Source of the DNA: Hypericum androsaemum
Lineage: Eukaryota > Streptophyta > Magnoliopsida > Malpighiales > Hypericaceae
DNA length: 64,000 bases
Direction: 5' to 3'
Assembly: GCA_963995505.1 (NCBI GenBank)
Contig: OZ023184.1
Coordinates: 5,208,001 to 5,272,000 of the forward strand
Part shown: piece by piece, positions 33,015 through 42,279 of the stretch
Layout: each line of letters starts with the position of its first letter
Position numbering within the stretch: position 1 is the stretch's first letter
Made by a program: the position numbers and the translations under genes
The notes under the pieces: model-generated
What the model was told of the DNA's origin: nothing
The model's database searches: none
The model's input: the letters and a program-made list of their open reading frames with translations, nothing else

Positions 33015-34217
33015 ATGCCGAGAAGGAAAATTAAACTCGTATTTATATCTAATGACAGAGCTAGAAAATCGTGTTTGAAGAAAAGGACAGTCGGACTGTT
33101 GAAGAAAGTGAGTGAGCTAACTATTTTGTGTCGTGTTAATGCTTTTTGTATTATTTACAGCCTCGACGACAATGAACCTGTGTTATGGCCTTCACTTGAT
33201 TCGGTTCAAACTCTTTTGATGGATTACTTGAAACTTCCTAGCATTGAGAGGTATAAAAAATCAATGAACCAAGAGAAATACCTTAAGGAGAGGATAAGAA
33301 AGGCCGCAGGTCAGTTCAAAAAGAATTTGAAGAAAAACAAAGACATGAACTTTTCTCGTTACATGTTGCACCTCCACCAAAATAGTTGTCTCGATCATTT
33401 AACAGTGAATGAGTTGGCTACTTTTGGTTGGTTGATCCAAGAGAAGCTGACTGCCATTAAAAAAAGAATGGAGGACTCTGGTGAGGTTCCTCCTCTTCAT
33501 ACTGGTGAAAATTTTGCGAACAACACTGATAATGATGCTGGTGGAAGTAATACCCAGAATGATACAAGAGTTGTATTTGGATTTGGCTTGAACATTCCAG
33601 TTGCAAATAGTTCCATTAATATGGCACTAGAGGATTCTTTCTATGCAGCTAATGATCCTCGAGCTATTGTCACAGGCAGTTTCAGTATGAATTTTTCTAA
33701 TACAGTGACAAACTTCAATGAAGGAGGACAAGCCACCAATGATGTTGTTGGGGGTTCTAACATCATTGGGCTAGAGCTTCCATATGAAGCCTTAACAAGT
33801 GGTGTTAACTATGGAGATAGGTTTGTTCTGGAGACAACTAATAGCAATTTATTCGAAAATAGTATGAGTTTGGTGATGCCTTTTGAAGGATTGATAATTG
33901 ATGATAATCATCAAGTGCCTCCTTATAATGCTGTCGAAAGTGGAACTCTGGATAGCAACTGGAATAACCAAATAGTACTGCCAAATGAATATATCAACCT
34001 CGAATTTGGAAATGAGATGGGAGTAGGAAGTCATACCTACAATTTTCCAGCAAATACCGGTGAAAATGATTGGAATAATTCTGCAATTGGGTTGGAAGTA
34101 CCCAATAATCATATTGGTAGTAATGTCAATTCTGGAAGTGGTAATATTGCAGGGAATGACGATATTGGCTTACAAGACACAAGTGCAAACACCAATAACA
34201 ACAATTTGCTTCCTTAG
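33015..34217 (+). CDS. Type I (M-gamma, AGL80-like) MADS-box transcription factor, gene 1
   Basis: An intronless 400-residue protein. Residues 1-60 are an SRF-type MADS domain (RRKIKLVFISND, then KKRTVGLLKKVSELTILC, FCIIYSLDD, VLWPS), which binds CArG-type DNA as a dimer in the nucleus. Residues 60-150 form a charged helical region like that of M-gamma proteins such as AGL80, ending in LATFGWLIQEKL. The rest (about 155-400) is Asn/Gly-rich and lacks a domain I can name. Relative to gene 2, Gly40 after LC is Arg, Arg25 is Thr, a stretch of about 25 residues after PPLH is absent, and about 12 residues (FVLETTNSNLFE) are extra near residue 275. The known AGL80 relative acts in the central cell and endosperm; the role here is inferred. 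The start is the first ATG after a conserved TATA box. Confidence 0.93.
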   Translation: MPRRKIKLVFISNDRARKSCLKKRTVGLLKKVSELTILCRVNAFCIIYSLDDNEPVLWPSLDSVQTLLMDYLKLPSIERYKKSMNQEKYLKERIRKAAGQFKKNLKKNKDMNFSRYMLHLHQNSCLDHLTVNELATFGWLIQEKLTAIKKRMEDSGEVPPLHTGENFANNTDNDAGGSNTQNDTRVVFGFGLNIPVANSSINMALEDSFYAANDPRAIVTGSFSMNFSNTVTNFNEGGQATNDVVGGSNIIGLELPYEALTSGVNYGDRFVLETTNSNLFENSMSLVMPFEGLIIDDNHQVPPYNAVESGTLDSNWNNQIVLPNEYINLEFGNEMGVGSHTYNFPANTGENDWNNSAIGLEVPNNHIGSNVNSGSGNIAGNDDIGLQDTSANTNNNNLLP

Positions 34218-34403
34218 TTTGAGTGCATAAAAAAGAAGACTATGAAGATGATGATGAAGACATAGCTTTAATCAAATTATCATATCATCTTATATGCATA
34301 CAGACATCATTCAAAAAGAAAGAAAGAAATAATTCTCTTTAATTTTATTTATTTTTCTAGCTATTCTATCCTTAAGCATGTATATTTCAATTTAAAGTTC
34401 AAT

Positions 34404-34456
34404 CAAATACAAATACAAATACAAATACAAATACAAATACAAATACAAATACAAAT
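34404..34456 (+). repeat. (CAAATA)n microsatellite in MADS gene 1 3' flank
   Basis: Nearly nine CAAATA units occur. The same place after gene 2 (about 43756) has only two to three, so the array expanded after duplication. Confidence 0.95.
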
Positions 34457-34549
34457 TAGTATTTCACTAAATTATTCATAATTATTATATATTTTCAATA
34501 TCTCCCATTTATATATTTTCCATGTTTACCAATTACGCACAAAGAGCTA

Positions 34550-35202
34550 TAAAAAAATCAATTGCATTTTCCATGCAAACTGCACAACATCATAGGAAAT
34601 ATAATTATTAATAATTTTTACTTTACTATAAAAATAAAATAATTTGACATAATGATATATCATATGTCACCAACAATTGAATTACAGAGTGTCACTGAAT
34701 AAAATCAATCATAATTAAAATTATGTCTAAGACTGTTTACGAACAAATATATACGATGTGCACCTAATTGTTAGCTAGTGAGAATAAGTGCTACACAAAT
34801 TTTGTGTCGTTTATGAAGCTATGAAGAAAATAAGTAATTATCTTTATAATAAAAACAAAAACTTCTCCAACAAACATTAAAATCTTGTTAAAGTGATAAA
34901 GCCATTTTAGGAAATCTCATCTAAGAAATCTAATTCAAAGTCATTTCATCAAATTCCATATTAGAAAATAATACAAAAATCCCTTATCAAAAAATCAATC
35001 TTAAAATCTTGGTAATATGATTAATTAGCCAAAATGAAGACGTCCACTATTGAATAATGTTTCTTTGTGTTTTCTGACAACCCTAAATCGTTATCATCAA
35101 ATTCTTATCCCCTTTCCTTCGTTCAAGATGAATATATTTTTATACATGTAGCATTAGTAGTTTAATATTAGAATCTAAACTAGTATAAGAAAAGTACAAT
35201 AA
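34550..35202 (+). promoter_or_regulatory. Upstream region of the MADS pseudogene
   Basis: The interval is collinear with 48100-49130 downstream of MADS gene 2 ('aaaaataaaataatttgaca', 'gggaataagtgct'-type blocks), and its end matches the two MADS promoters. The conserved block (35009-35055) is 'ttggtaatatgattaattag' then 'ccaaaatgaagacgtccact'. No good TATA box remains at the expected place. Confidence 0.65.
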
Positions 35203-35490
35203 TGACTAGAAATAAATTTAAAGTCTTTATTTATATCTAATGACACTGCTAGAAAATCATTTTTTGCAGAAAAAGGAGAGTTAGAGTACTTAAAAAAAAT
35301 ATGCGAGTTAACTATTTTGTGTGGTGCCAAAAGAAATTTGGCCTAACGACGTAAGGCGTAGGATGACTTGATGGAAGTAAAGTTTAAATTCTTGCATGTG
35401 TAATATTGGTGAAAAATTTTATCTTTAAAAAAAATTATTTTGTTTGGTGTTAATGCATTTTGGATGAGCTGGAGTAATAAAATATTGAGA
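35203..35490 (+). pseudogene. Third MADS-box copy, frameshifted and split by a SINE
   Basis: ATGACTAGAAATAAATTTAA at 35203 matches the start of the two intact genes. One extra base within the first 12 codons shifts the frame. In the shifted frame DTARKSFF is followed by LKKICELTILCGA, the core of the MADS domain. A 110-bp SINE (35327-35436) then interrupts it, after which 'ggtgttaatgcattttgga' resumes the coding similarity for about 30 bases before it fades. It is not functional. Confidence 0.82.
35327..35436 (+). mobile_element. Short SINE (TGTGTAATATTGGT family) inside the MADS pseudogene
   Basis: The insert is bounded by ATTTTGTGTGGTG (35314-35326) and ATTTTGTTTGGTG (35437-35449), a 13-bp TSD with one change. 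Its 3' end 'gcatgtgtaatattggtgaa' plus an A-rich tail matches a second copy at 38821-38922. The Pol III boxes are poorly preserved in this copy. Confidence 0.75.
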
Positions 35491-35793
35491 GGTATCCTAT
35501 ATTGTGCTGTGTATTTCTGCTGCTGCTACCGTCCCTTGATCCTTGGTGGGGGATTGTAACGGAGATTTTTTTCCACCAAAGTCACATGGGGACGGTATAT
35601 ATATATATATATCGTATATTGTGGATATCATTGTATTAAAAAATGAATATAATGATGTTAATTAAATTTTATATTCACATGAGACATGGCGCATTAGTTG
35701 TTAAGTGTTCACCACTAGAAATGATGTAATTATGTAGACATCAGTCAAATTAACTATAATAGGAAGAACTACTATAAAATAAAAGGTTTACAT
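35491..35793. other. AT-rich non-coding stretch
   Basis: Contains a short TA run at about 35598-35612 and no recognisable gene. 'gacatggcgcattagttgtt' at about 35685 could be another eroded SINE, but no TSD was found. Confidence 0.4.
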
Positions 35794-36220
35794 AGTTTTG
35801 AAGTTTTTTTAAACTAAATATGAAATTTTATTATCAAATAAAAGAAAAGTTACAAAATGGTGGTGAGAGAGGGGAGGAAAAAAGAAAAAAGACTAAAATA
35901 GTTGGGACGCCTCAAAAGTCCACCTCATACTCCGACCGGCGGATATCCTCACCAATGTAGTTAATCCCCAACATCTTTCTCACCTGATAGCAGATATTTC
36001 TGGCCGGCGGGTCTAAATCATCCAAATCTGACCTCAATTTTGCCTCATATGCCTAGGAGCCCTTTGCCATCTTCACCGCGAAATCCATAAATTTCAACGA
36101 AGCTGGAAGATCATCAGAATTTGAAAAAATAATGACCCCAAAACCTTCTTGACTCGGGATTGGCAAGGGTTCTTTAGAAGACAAGGCCGGAGCACGACCC
36201 AAAATAGACGGCGACGGGCC

Positions 36221-37245
36221 CTATAAATTTGGAGTTTCCTTGCCAAGGAACCCCTTCTTCAAACCTTTTCCCTTAGAGCCCTTAACACCCAACGCCCGTG
36301 ATGGCAAAATCTCACCCACAGCAACATAGGCGGCCTTCCGAGCATCAACCTTTGACAGATCCGAAGCAAACAAACTCAATAATAAGTTCTTGACCATTTT
36401 TGTATTCTTCTTGCTCGACATCGAGCAAGCACTTGCCTCCTATGTCAAGCAAGCCTGCGGACTTGTATCATCAGTTTGAGAGACATCCAACTCATAGGAT
36501 TGATAGTCAGCTGCCCCGTACTCGGTGTGGCATCCGAGATGTCCTCAATCCGCACACCACCCTCATGCGTGCTCTCGAAATCCAACTCATGAAACAAGCT
36601 GCACAAGTCATAAATGAAGCCGCTTCCTTATTCAAAGTACCATCTTGTCCGCTCACAATTTGGTTGGCTTTGTTCACTTTAACAGAGTCAAAGCATGAGA
36701 ACAATTATCCTCCAAACCCTTTGGCATACTCCATTCCAAATGAAGAGTGTCCCTTTCGGTGCTCATGCCACACGGGGTAAACTCACCCGTATATGTCAAA
36801 ACAGGGTATTCCACATGCTCACATCCATCCCCCAATGGCACATCTTCCACCAAAACATGCGGAACCTCAGCAACTTGCAGTTCTGGGGCCAACAGATTGA
36901 TCAAGACGGAGACCAGCTGCTTCCCAAAGTCCGTAAGCTGCAACTCTCTATTGACATTATGATCTGATTCATCAACAAAAGGTACCATTTGGGACATCTC
37001 CAGAATAACCGAATCGACCAAACTATTTCTCCTTCCTCGGTTCCTTTATCGCCTAAAACATTAAAACCATTAGATGTAGCGATTTTGTTTGGTTGCACAG
37101 AAACACTACGCAACTCCTGTAACCTCATAGGAGAACTTGAGACCAACTTGGATGCGAACAAAACATCACTATTATCATCATTTTTCCTCCAAATTTTCCT
37201 CTTATACCCGAGACCATCTTCGTTAGCCGCGGCTGCCCCCTGCAT
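36221..37245 (-). pseudogene. ORF1 C-terminal remains of LINE derivative
   Basis: Four broken minus-strand frames follow the knuckle: 37245-36901 (KIWRKNDDN...GDKGTEEGEI), 37021-36674, 36704-36507 and 36421-36221 (SSKKNTKMVKNLLLS...GKGLKKGFLG). They are basic or acidic low-complexity segments like ORF1 tails, with no enzyme motif. Plus-strand frames here are shadows. Confidence 0.45.
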
Positions 37246-37259
37246 TATTTATTTGCCCC

Positions 37260-37917
37260 GAGCAATTTCCCTTCTTTTGACTGCCCTGTCATCACCTACA
37301 CGAGGATGAAGCTTTCAACAATCATCAATACAATGTCTGATGATTTTGTAATGCTTAAACAATCTTGGCAAATCTTCATAGATTAAGTTCACCTCATATT
37401 TGCCACTCTTCAGTCTCAAAGAAGCCTTGTATCAGAGAGGCTGAGACAAGTCGACGTCCACTAAAACTCGATACACAGCACCATGAAATCTATTAAGAGT
37501 CATCAAGTCAGCATGAATAGGTATACCTGCCGTAGCTGCAAGTCCAAAAACTGTATCATGAGCGACATGTTCCATGCCTATTCCTTCTAGGCGAACCCAT
37601 ACCTTCGCCCTTGAGTTCGTGATCTTCTCAGGTTTAAAGAAGGGAACCCACGGCTGTATGAATATGATACCTTGAGGAAGCTTCCAACTTGCCGATTTTC
37701 CAACGTGTTCCTTATCCAATTCTAAATCAAAGTGAAAACCAAAAAAACCTTTGCTAAGAGGCAACATCCGAGATTGCACCTTCCAAACTTTGGCAATAGA
37801 GCTTCGTAATTCAAAAGTTGAACACGACTTAGAGCTTTTAGGCATTACTAACCTTCCAATAAGAGCTCTCTTGCCAAAAATTTTGCACATCATAGACCGT
37901 TCTTCGTCAAGATCCAT
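37260..37917 (-). pseudogene. DUF4283 and zinc-knuckle ORF1 of LINE derivative
   Basis: The frame 37917-37432 reads RALIGRLVMPKSSK...SKGFFGFHFDLELDKEHV...IFIQPWVPFFKPEK...KVWVRLEGIGMEHV...VYRVLVDVDLSQPL, the DUF4283 pattern of plant LINE ORF1 (P-W-x-P-x-F-x-P-E...V-W-V-R-L...). After a stop or frame change it continues SGKYEVNLIYEDLPRLFKHY and a degenerate knuckle (IIRHCIDDC) in which the first Cys are lost. The protein would bind RNA. Confidence 0.75.
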
Positions 37918-38031
37918 AATAACTTCATCATCAATAAGAATATGCCTTATGTAATTACCATTGATGATCCAGTCTCTAGACCTCGGGCGAACACGATCCG
38001 TATATGATTGAACTTCTGGAGTTGAGGCGAA

Positions 38032-38571
38032 CTATTTGGTTGTCGAAACGATCATCAGAGCATCATCAGTCCCCTTTGAGCTATCAAGTGCAACTCTGGG
38101 GTTTTCTTCCGTGGTTGGAATCACGTTTTTCGTAACCCCAATGGACGAGACCTGAGGGGCTGTACCGTACATGCCAAGAAAAGCCGAGAACTTCTGCAAT
38201 AGGAGGATCAGAGCCGATGCATCGACACTCAACGGAGGAGCGGCCAGGTGATGCGAAGCTGGCTGGGGGACCAAGTCAGGAAACCCAGCCCCCATAGCGA
38301 AACCTTGTGCCAGGACTAGAGGTACTCCAGCCCGCGAAGCAGAATTCGATGACGTTGTTAGGGCCACCATCGACGCCGGAGGGACCTGGCCACCTGCGGA
38401 CTTCGAAGACAGGAGGGAGAGGAAGATCTGACCACCGACCGTAACTCTTGTCGAAGGAGCGGCGGCAGTTGTAGGAGACCTAGCCCGAACCTGGGCAGCG
38501 AAGAGGGAGCCCCGCCATGGGCCCCCGGCCGGCGGCGGTGCCGGGAATTGAAGGACAAGCCAAATCGCCAA
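38032..38571 (-). pseudogene. LINE ORF1 N-terminal region
   Basis: A 179-codon Ala/Pro/Ser-rich frame, MAIWLVLQFPAPPPAGGPWR, ends ALMIVSTTK. It is GC-rich relative to the surroundings, as LINE ORF1 N-termini often are, and lies directly upstream of the DUF4283 frame with a stop between. A more upstream start could exist at 38627 in another frame. Confidence 0.5.
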
Positions 38572-38820
38572 AAGTTTGCCTTTAGAAGTGAAGTTTTCGG
38601 GTTTTTTTTAAAGCTCCTGGTTTCCAACGCAGCCTCTTATACAGTTTTGAAGTTGATGACAAACCTAAGTGGTTTAGAACTTATACACTTCTTTGGGAAA
38701 AAAATTCTAACATTGTTAATGTTCGATGTTTTGACGTTGTCAAACGGTAATAGCCATAACTAAATATAAGCTTTCAATGATAAAAGTTGATATATTCAAT
38801 CAAAATAAGATGTAATTAAG

Positions 38821-38922
38821 TTCCAAAGGGCATTTTATTCTAACAACACAAATCGTATAGGAGAGATCATGGTTCAATCCCTGGTATGTGTAATATTGGT
38901 ATAAAAATTTACCTTACAAAAA
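38821..38922 (+). mobile_element. Short SINE (TGTGTAATATTGGT family)
   Basis: A 102-bp insert lies between GATGTAATTAAG (38809-38820) and GATGTGATTAAG (38923-38934). It has a Pol III B-box (GGTTCAATCCC) at about 38872, then 'ggtatgtgtaatattggt' and an A-rich end shared with 35327-35436. The short length suggests a compact or 5'-truncated SINE. Confidence 0.75.
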
Positions 38923-38934
38923 GATGTGATTAAG

Positions 38935-39589
38935 TAGTACTAATGTGAGATAAAATATTTTATTAAATGTGGGTATCGAGTAGGCCGCTTGCATTAGATT
39001 TTGACTTAATCTCTAAAACACGCATAAAAATCTGTCACGCGCATGGCTTAAAAGAACATAACAATGATAACAATAAGAATAGTGGTTGTGAAGTTTGATT
39101 GCATGATTCAAGCTTACATCAAAGTGTTTGTGATTTATATAAATTATAAACTTCTTCATAACACTATATGTTAGTCTATGTCTAATTCATAGACTGTGAG
39201 ACACCAGATCCTAAGTACTTGCATTCAATACCTTAAAAAAAGTGGTTAACCTAGGAGAGAAGAAAAATTTCTAAAATTTTGAAATAAATGGAGGATCGTT
39301 AGAAAATTATGTTCTTTCAAAATTTTATTTAATTCAAATAAATTCGTATAACAAATATATTTAAACCATTTTAATTTTTCGTTAAGTAAATAAATTTACT
39401 TATTTAATTCAAATAAATTGTGTAACAGTTATATTTAATTTCCGTTACATAAATTTATGTAAATATCTTAAATAATTTTAATAATTCTCTACTATATAAG
39501 ACCATAGTATGCAAGAGATAAAGTAAAGAAAAATAATTCTTTTAACCTACTCGAAATATTCGGTTCACAACCACCAATTAATTTTTTTC
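38935..39589. other. AT-rich non-coding stretch
   Basis: No gene or element boundary recognised. 'ttatttaattcaaataaatt' recurs near 39325 and 39395 as a short local repeat. Confidence 0.4.
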
Positions 39590-40380
39590 TTTTAATGACA
39601 TTTAGGAGCAATGATTTGGAATCCAATAAGGCTTAACTCATATAGAAACCCTTCTTTAAATAACTAAATCCAAATAATAGATTTAATTTTGTAAATTATT
39701 ATAAATTTGGTAACTAATGGATTTCATAAGATTCGATGGATTTTCTTCGTGAATTTTTTTTCGACATAATTTATTAAAAATTTTACGACTTAAAGTCGTT
39801 CACGGGTAGCTTTCTCTAACTTTAATTGCTTTGACGGGACGCCGACCTTCAGTTGGTCCCGATTTATTTCTAAGTTCTTCCTATTGTGATGGACAATATT
39901 ATTACGACACATACCGAATGCAAAAATATTCTCAAGTGAAAATGCATTTAGAAGGACCAATAGACCAAAAAAGATATACTTTTAAATGATGCCGGTTTGA
40001 TCTCGTTATCTATTATATTCGTATGACCGTATCTCATCTACGTCACTGAAGTAGAAACTTGTACAAAATTTGACATGGGTAAGAAGTGATTGATTGAATT
40101 ACACTACATGGCAAGCTGTTAGACATTACTTATAATTACAAAAAAAATATTAATTTAATATTTTACAATTTTAAGTTGATTACGGAGATAATACAATATC
40201 ATAAATATTAGGAGGAATTTGCGATAATCTTTTTCAAGTTGGTTTGGAAGAATCGAAATCCCCTTACAATAGTTCTTGGGATTACGCATGCCTGCTATTA
40301 TTCCAACGTGTTATATATATCCATCCCATTACATATTAGTTTTCATCTCTCGATGATAAAAATGTGTTTACGATCGATCC
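39590..40380. repeat. Backbone duplication block A' (partner 16760-18230)
   Basis: Collinear with block A and uninterrupted at the site of the LINE tail found there. Landmarks are 'gatttggaatccaataaggc', 'cgggtagctttctctaactt' and 'gggattacgcatgcctgcta'. Confidence 0.8.
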
Positions 40381-40730
40381 TTCCATTAGATATTTAATGT
40401 ATTGAGTGATCCTTCCAAGTTGGTCTCGGATGACGTGGCATTTGACGATGGGCTGATGTGGAGTAGGCAACGCTCCAACCCGCATGACTTAAACTACGAC
40501 TGAGAGTTGAGTGAGAGATCGACCGTAAACATAAAATTCCTAAGGAAAGCATTCAAAAACAACTAGTGGATCAAAGAAGTCAAACAGTGATCATGAAAAG
40601 TCTCCCACATAGAAGCGAATGGGTAGAAAAATTCTAAGGAAAGAAAATGGTAGTTCACATGCTGCCTCATCCTTGTGTGTCTCCAGGAAATCAGTGACTA
40701 GCCAGTAAAAGATGAGACGTAGCAGATCTT
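40381..40730. other. Unassigned stretch, possible DNA-transposon arm
   Basis: The beginning ('gtgatccttccaagttggtc' and 'gatgacgtggcatttgacg') has the style of a long-TIR element and may pair with 41100-41280, but arms and TSD could not be aligned. A minus-strand frame at 40591-40869 has no known domain. Confidence 0.3.
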
Positions 40731-40734
40731 GGGA

Positions 40735-41010
40735 AGGGTGTAAGGAAATCCAAGGAATCAACAACACAAACAATGGACACGAGAGATTACGTGGTTCGGT
40801 CAATTGTCTACGTCCATGGAGGAAAAAAGTACTTTTTATTGATAAATTTCTAGCCACAAAGTTAAACAAACTAGGGTTACATGCAACTATATATATAGAC
40901 AGATCCTTTCACACGACAGAACCTATATAGATCATCTAGGAGTTCAAAACCGAGTGCGAATACAACTGCAATACTACGTAATCTCATGTAACCCTAGTCC
41001 ATCATTTAAA
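40735..41010 (-). mobile_element. LTR fragment of copia type
   Basis: 'gagagattacgtggttcggt' then 'caattgtctacgtccatgga' is the recurrent plant LTR motif also seen in the LTRs at 4141 and 20674. A minus-strand TATA-like run lies near 40890-40900. Boundaries and TSD are not resolved. Confidence 0.42.
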
Positions 41011-41284
41011 ATACGGGACATGGAATGATGGGTTCAAAGTGTTTTGTAGGCCTTTATTTTAATATTTTAAAAAATATAAGAATGATGTGTTGTGTTTTAA
41101 ATGATGGAGAAGCCACGTAAGATGGTGAGATGTCACCGATGACTGAAAAATGGTTGTGGGGTATTAATTGGTCCATTTAGATAAGTAAAAATTGTTAAGT
41201 GAACCAATTTCAAGTACAAGGTGCTTAATGAACTTTTTGAACAAGTAAGAGGACTATTTAATCGTTATTCCTCTTTGAAATAAT

Positions 41285-41560
41285 CGTAATCAACAATCAA
41301 AATCCTATTGGTTAACCAAATCTTATATGATAACCAAAATTATTTGGCAACCAAAATCTTATATATTAACCAAATCCTATATGGTGACCAAAATTATATA
41401 TGGTAGCTAAATCATATATGGTAATAAAAATTATATATGGTAACTAAATATTATATGGTATTCAAAATTATATATGTGGTAAACAAATCATATAAGGTAA
41501 CCACAATTATATATGGTAACCAAATCCTATATGGTAACCAAATTATATATGAAATACATA
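41285..41560 (+). repeat. TATATGGTAACCAAAATTA tandem repeat upstream of MADS gene 2
   Basis: About 13 degenerate 19-20-bp units, the same family as 31095-31545. It ends about 720 bases before the gene 2 ATG. Confidence 0.9.
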
Positions 41561-42279
41561 CTAGGTTGGGAAAGTTTGCTCTGAATATATTTTTAAATAG
41601 CCAACTATAATATATAATTTAATTTCATTCATTGGACAAAATATACATATTTCAAAAATAAACATGAGAAATCTTATATCTCAAATTTATGCTTATTTTG
41701 TTCTAAAGTTCATAGTCTCATAATCTTTAATTTCTAATTAAATATGAGAAATTATATTTTCTAAATATATATAATGTGTCATTTGACTTCATAAATTAAA
41801 ATAAAATTTTGTATGTAATATAGAGAATAAATTGTGACCCAAAATATGTAGATATTATGTCCATATTAGTTAGGGTAACTAATGGAAATGTATGTCCAAG
41901 TTTATAACAATGACAATGACAGTCAATACAAAATTCTCTTAAATTTTTTATAGAGTATTTTTCAGAAATCTTATCTTAGAAGTCAAAATGACTTTGAATT
42001 CAAATTTATTTATGTCATATCAATGACTTTCAAAATTAGTCAATAACACAAATTTTTTTTACCAAAAATCAATCTTAAAATTTTGGTAGTAGAATTAATT
42101 AGCCAAAATAAAAATGTCTACTGTTGAATCACGTTGCTTTAGGTTTTCTACCACCTTAATTATTATCATCCAATTATTTTTCTCATTTCCTCAATTATAT
42201 AAAGTCCAAGTTTAATATATTTTTAAACGCAACATTAGTGATTGAATATTAGAATCTAGACAAGCATAAAAGAAGTACA
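41561..42279 (+). promoter_or_regulatory. Promoter region of MADS gene 2
   Basis: A TATA box TATATAAA lies at 42197-42204, 76-83 bases before the ATG, nearly the same distance as in gene 1. The conserved block (42081-42128) reads 'ttggtagtagaattaattag' then 'ccaaaataaaaatgtctact'. The interval aligns with 32380-33014. Confidence 0.7.

Larger units (their letters stand above)
35806..38642 (-). mobile_element. RT-less LINE derivative with ORF1 only (half-LINE type)
   Basis: A 2.84-kb insert is bounded by a perfect 12-bp TSD AGTTTTGAAGTT (35794-35805 and 38643-38654). On the minus strand the 3' end is 'ataataaaatttcatattta' followed by an A run, the normal LINE tail. Coding content is a LINE ORF1-like protein (DUF4283 then zinc knuckle), and no reverse transcriptase or endonuclease is present. 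TSD and tail at the two ends indicate the element inserted as this unit. Confidence 0.8.

Noticed and set aside
36400..37309. Plus-strand frames over the LINE derivative (for example 36400-36780)
   Set aside because: Shadows of the minus-strand ORF1. The plus readings match no domain and run against the element's tail and TSD.
40591..40930. Host gene on either strand around the 92- and 72-codon frames
   Set aside because: The frames overlap antisense within an LTR-like fragment that has the usual plant LTR motif, and neither has a known domain.
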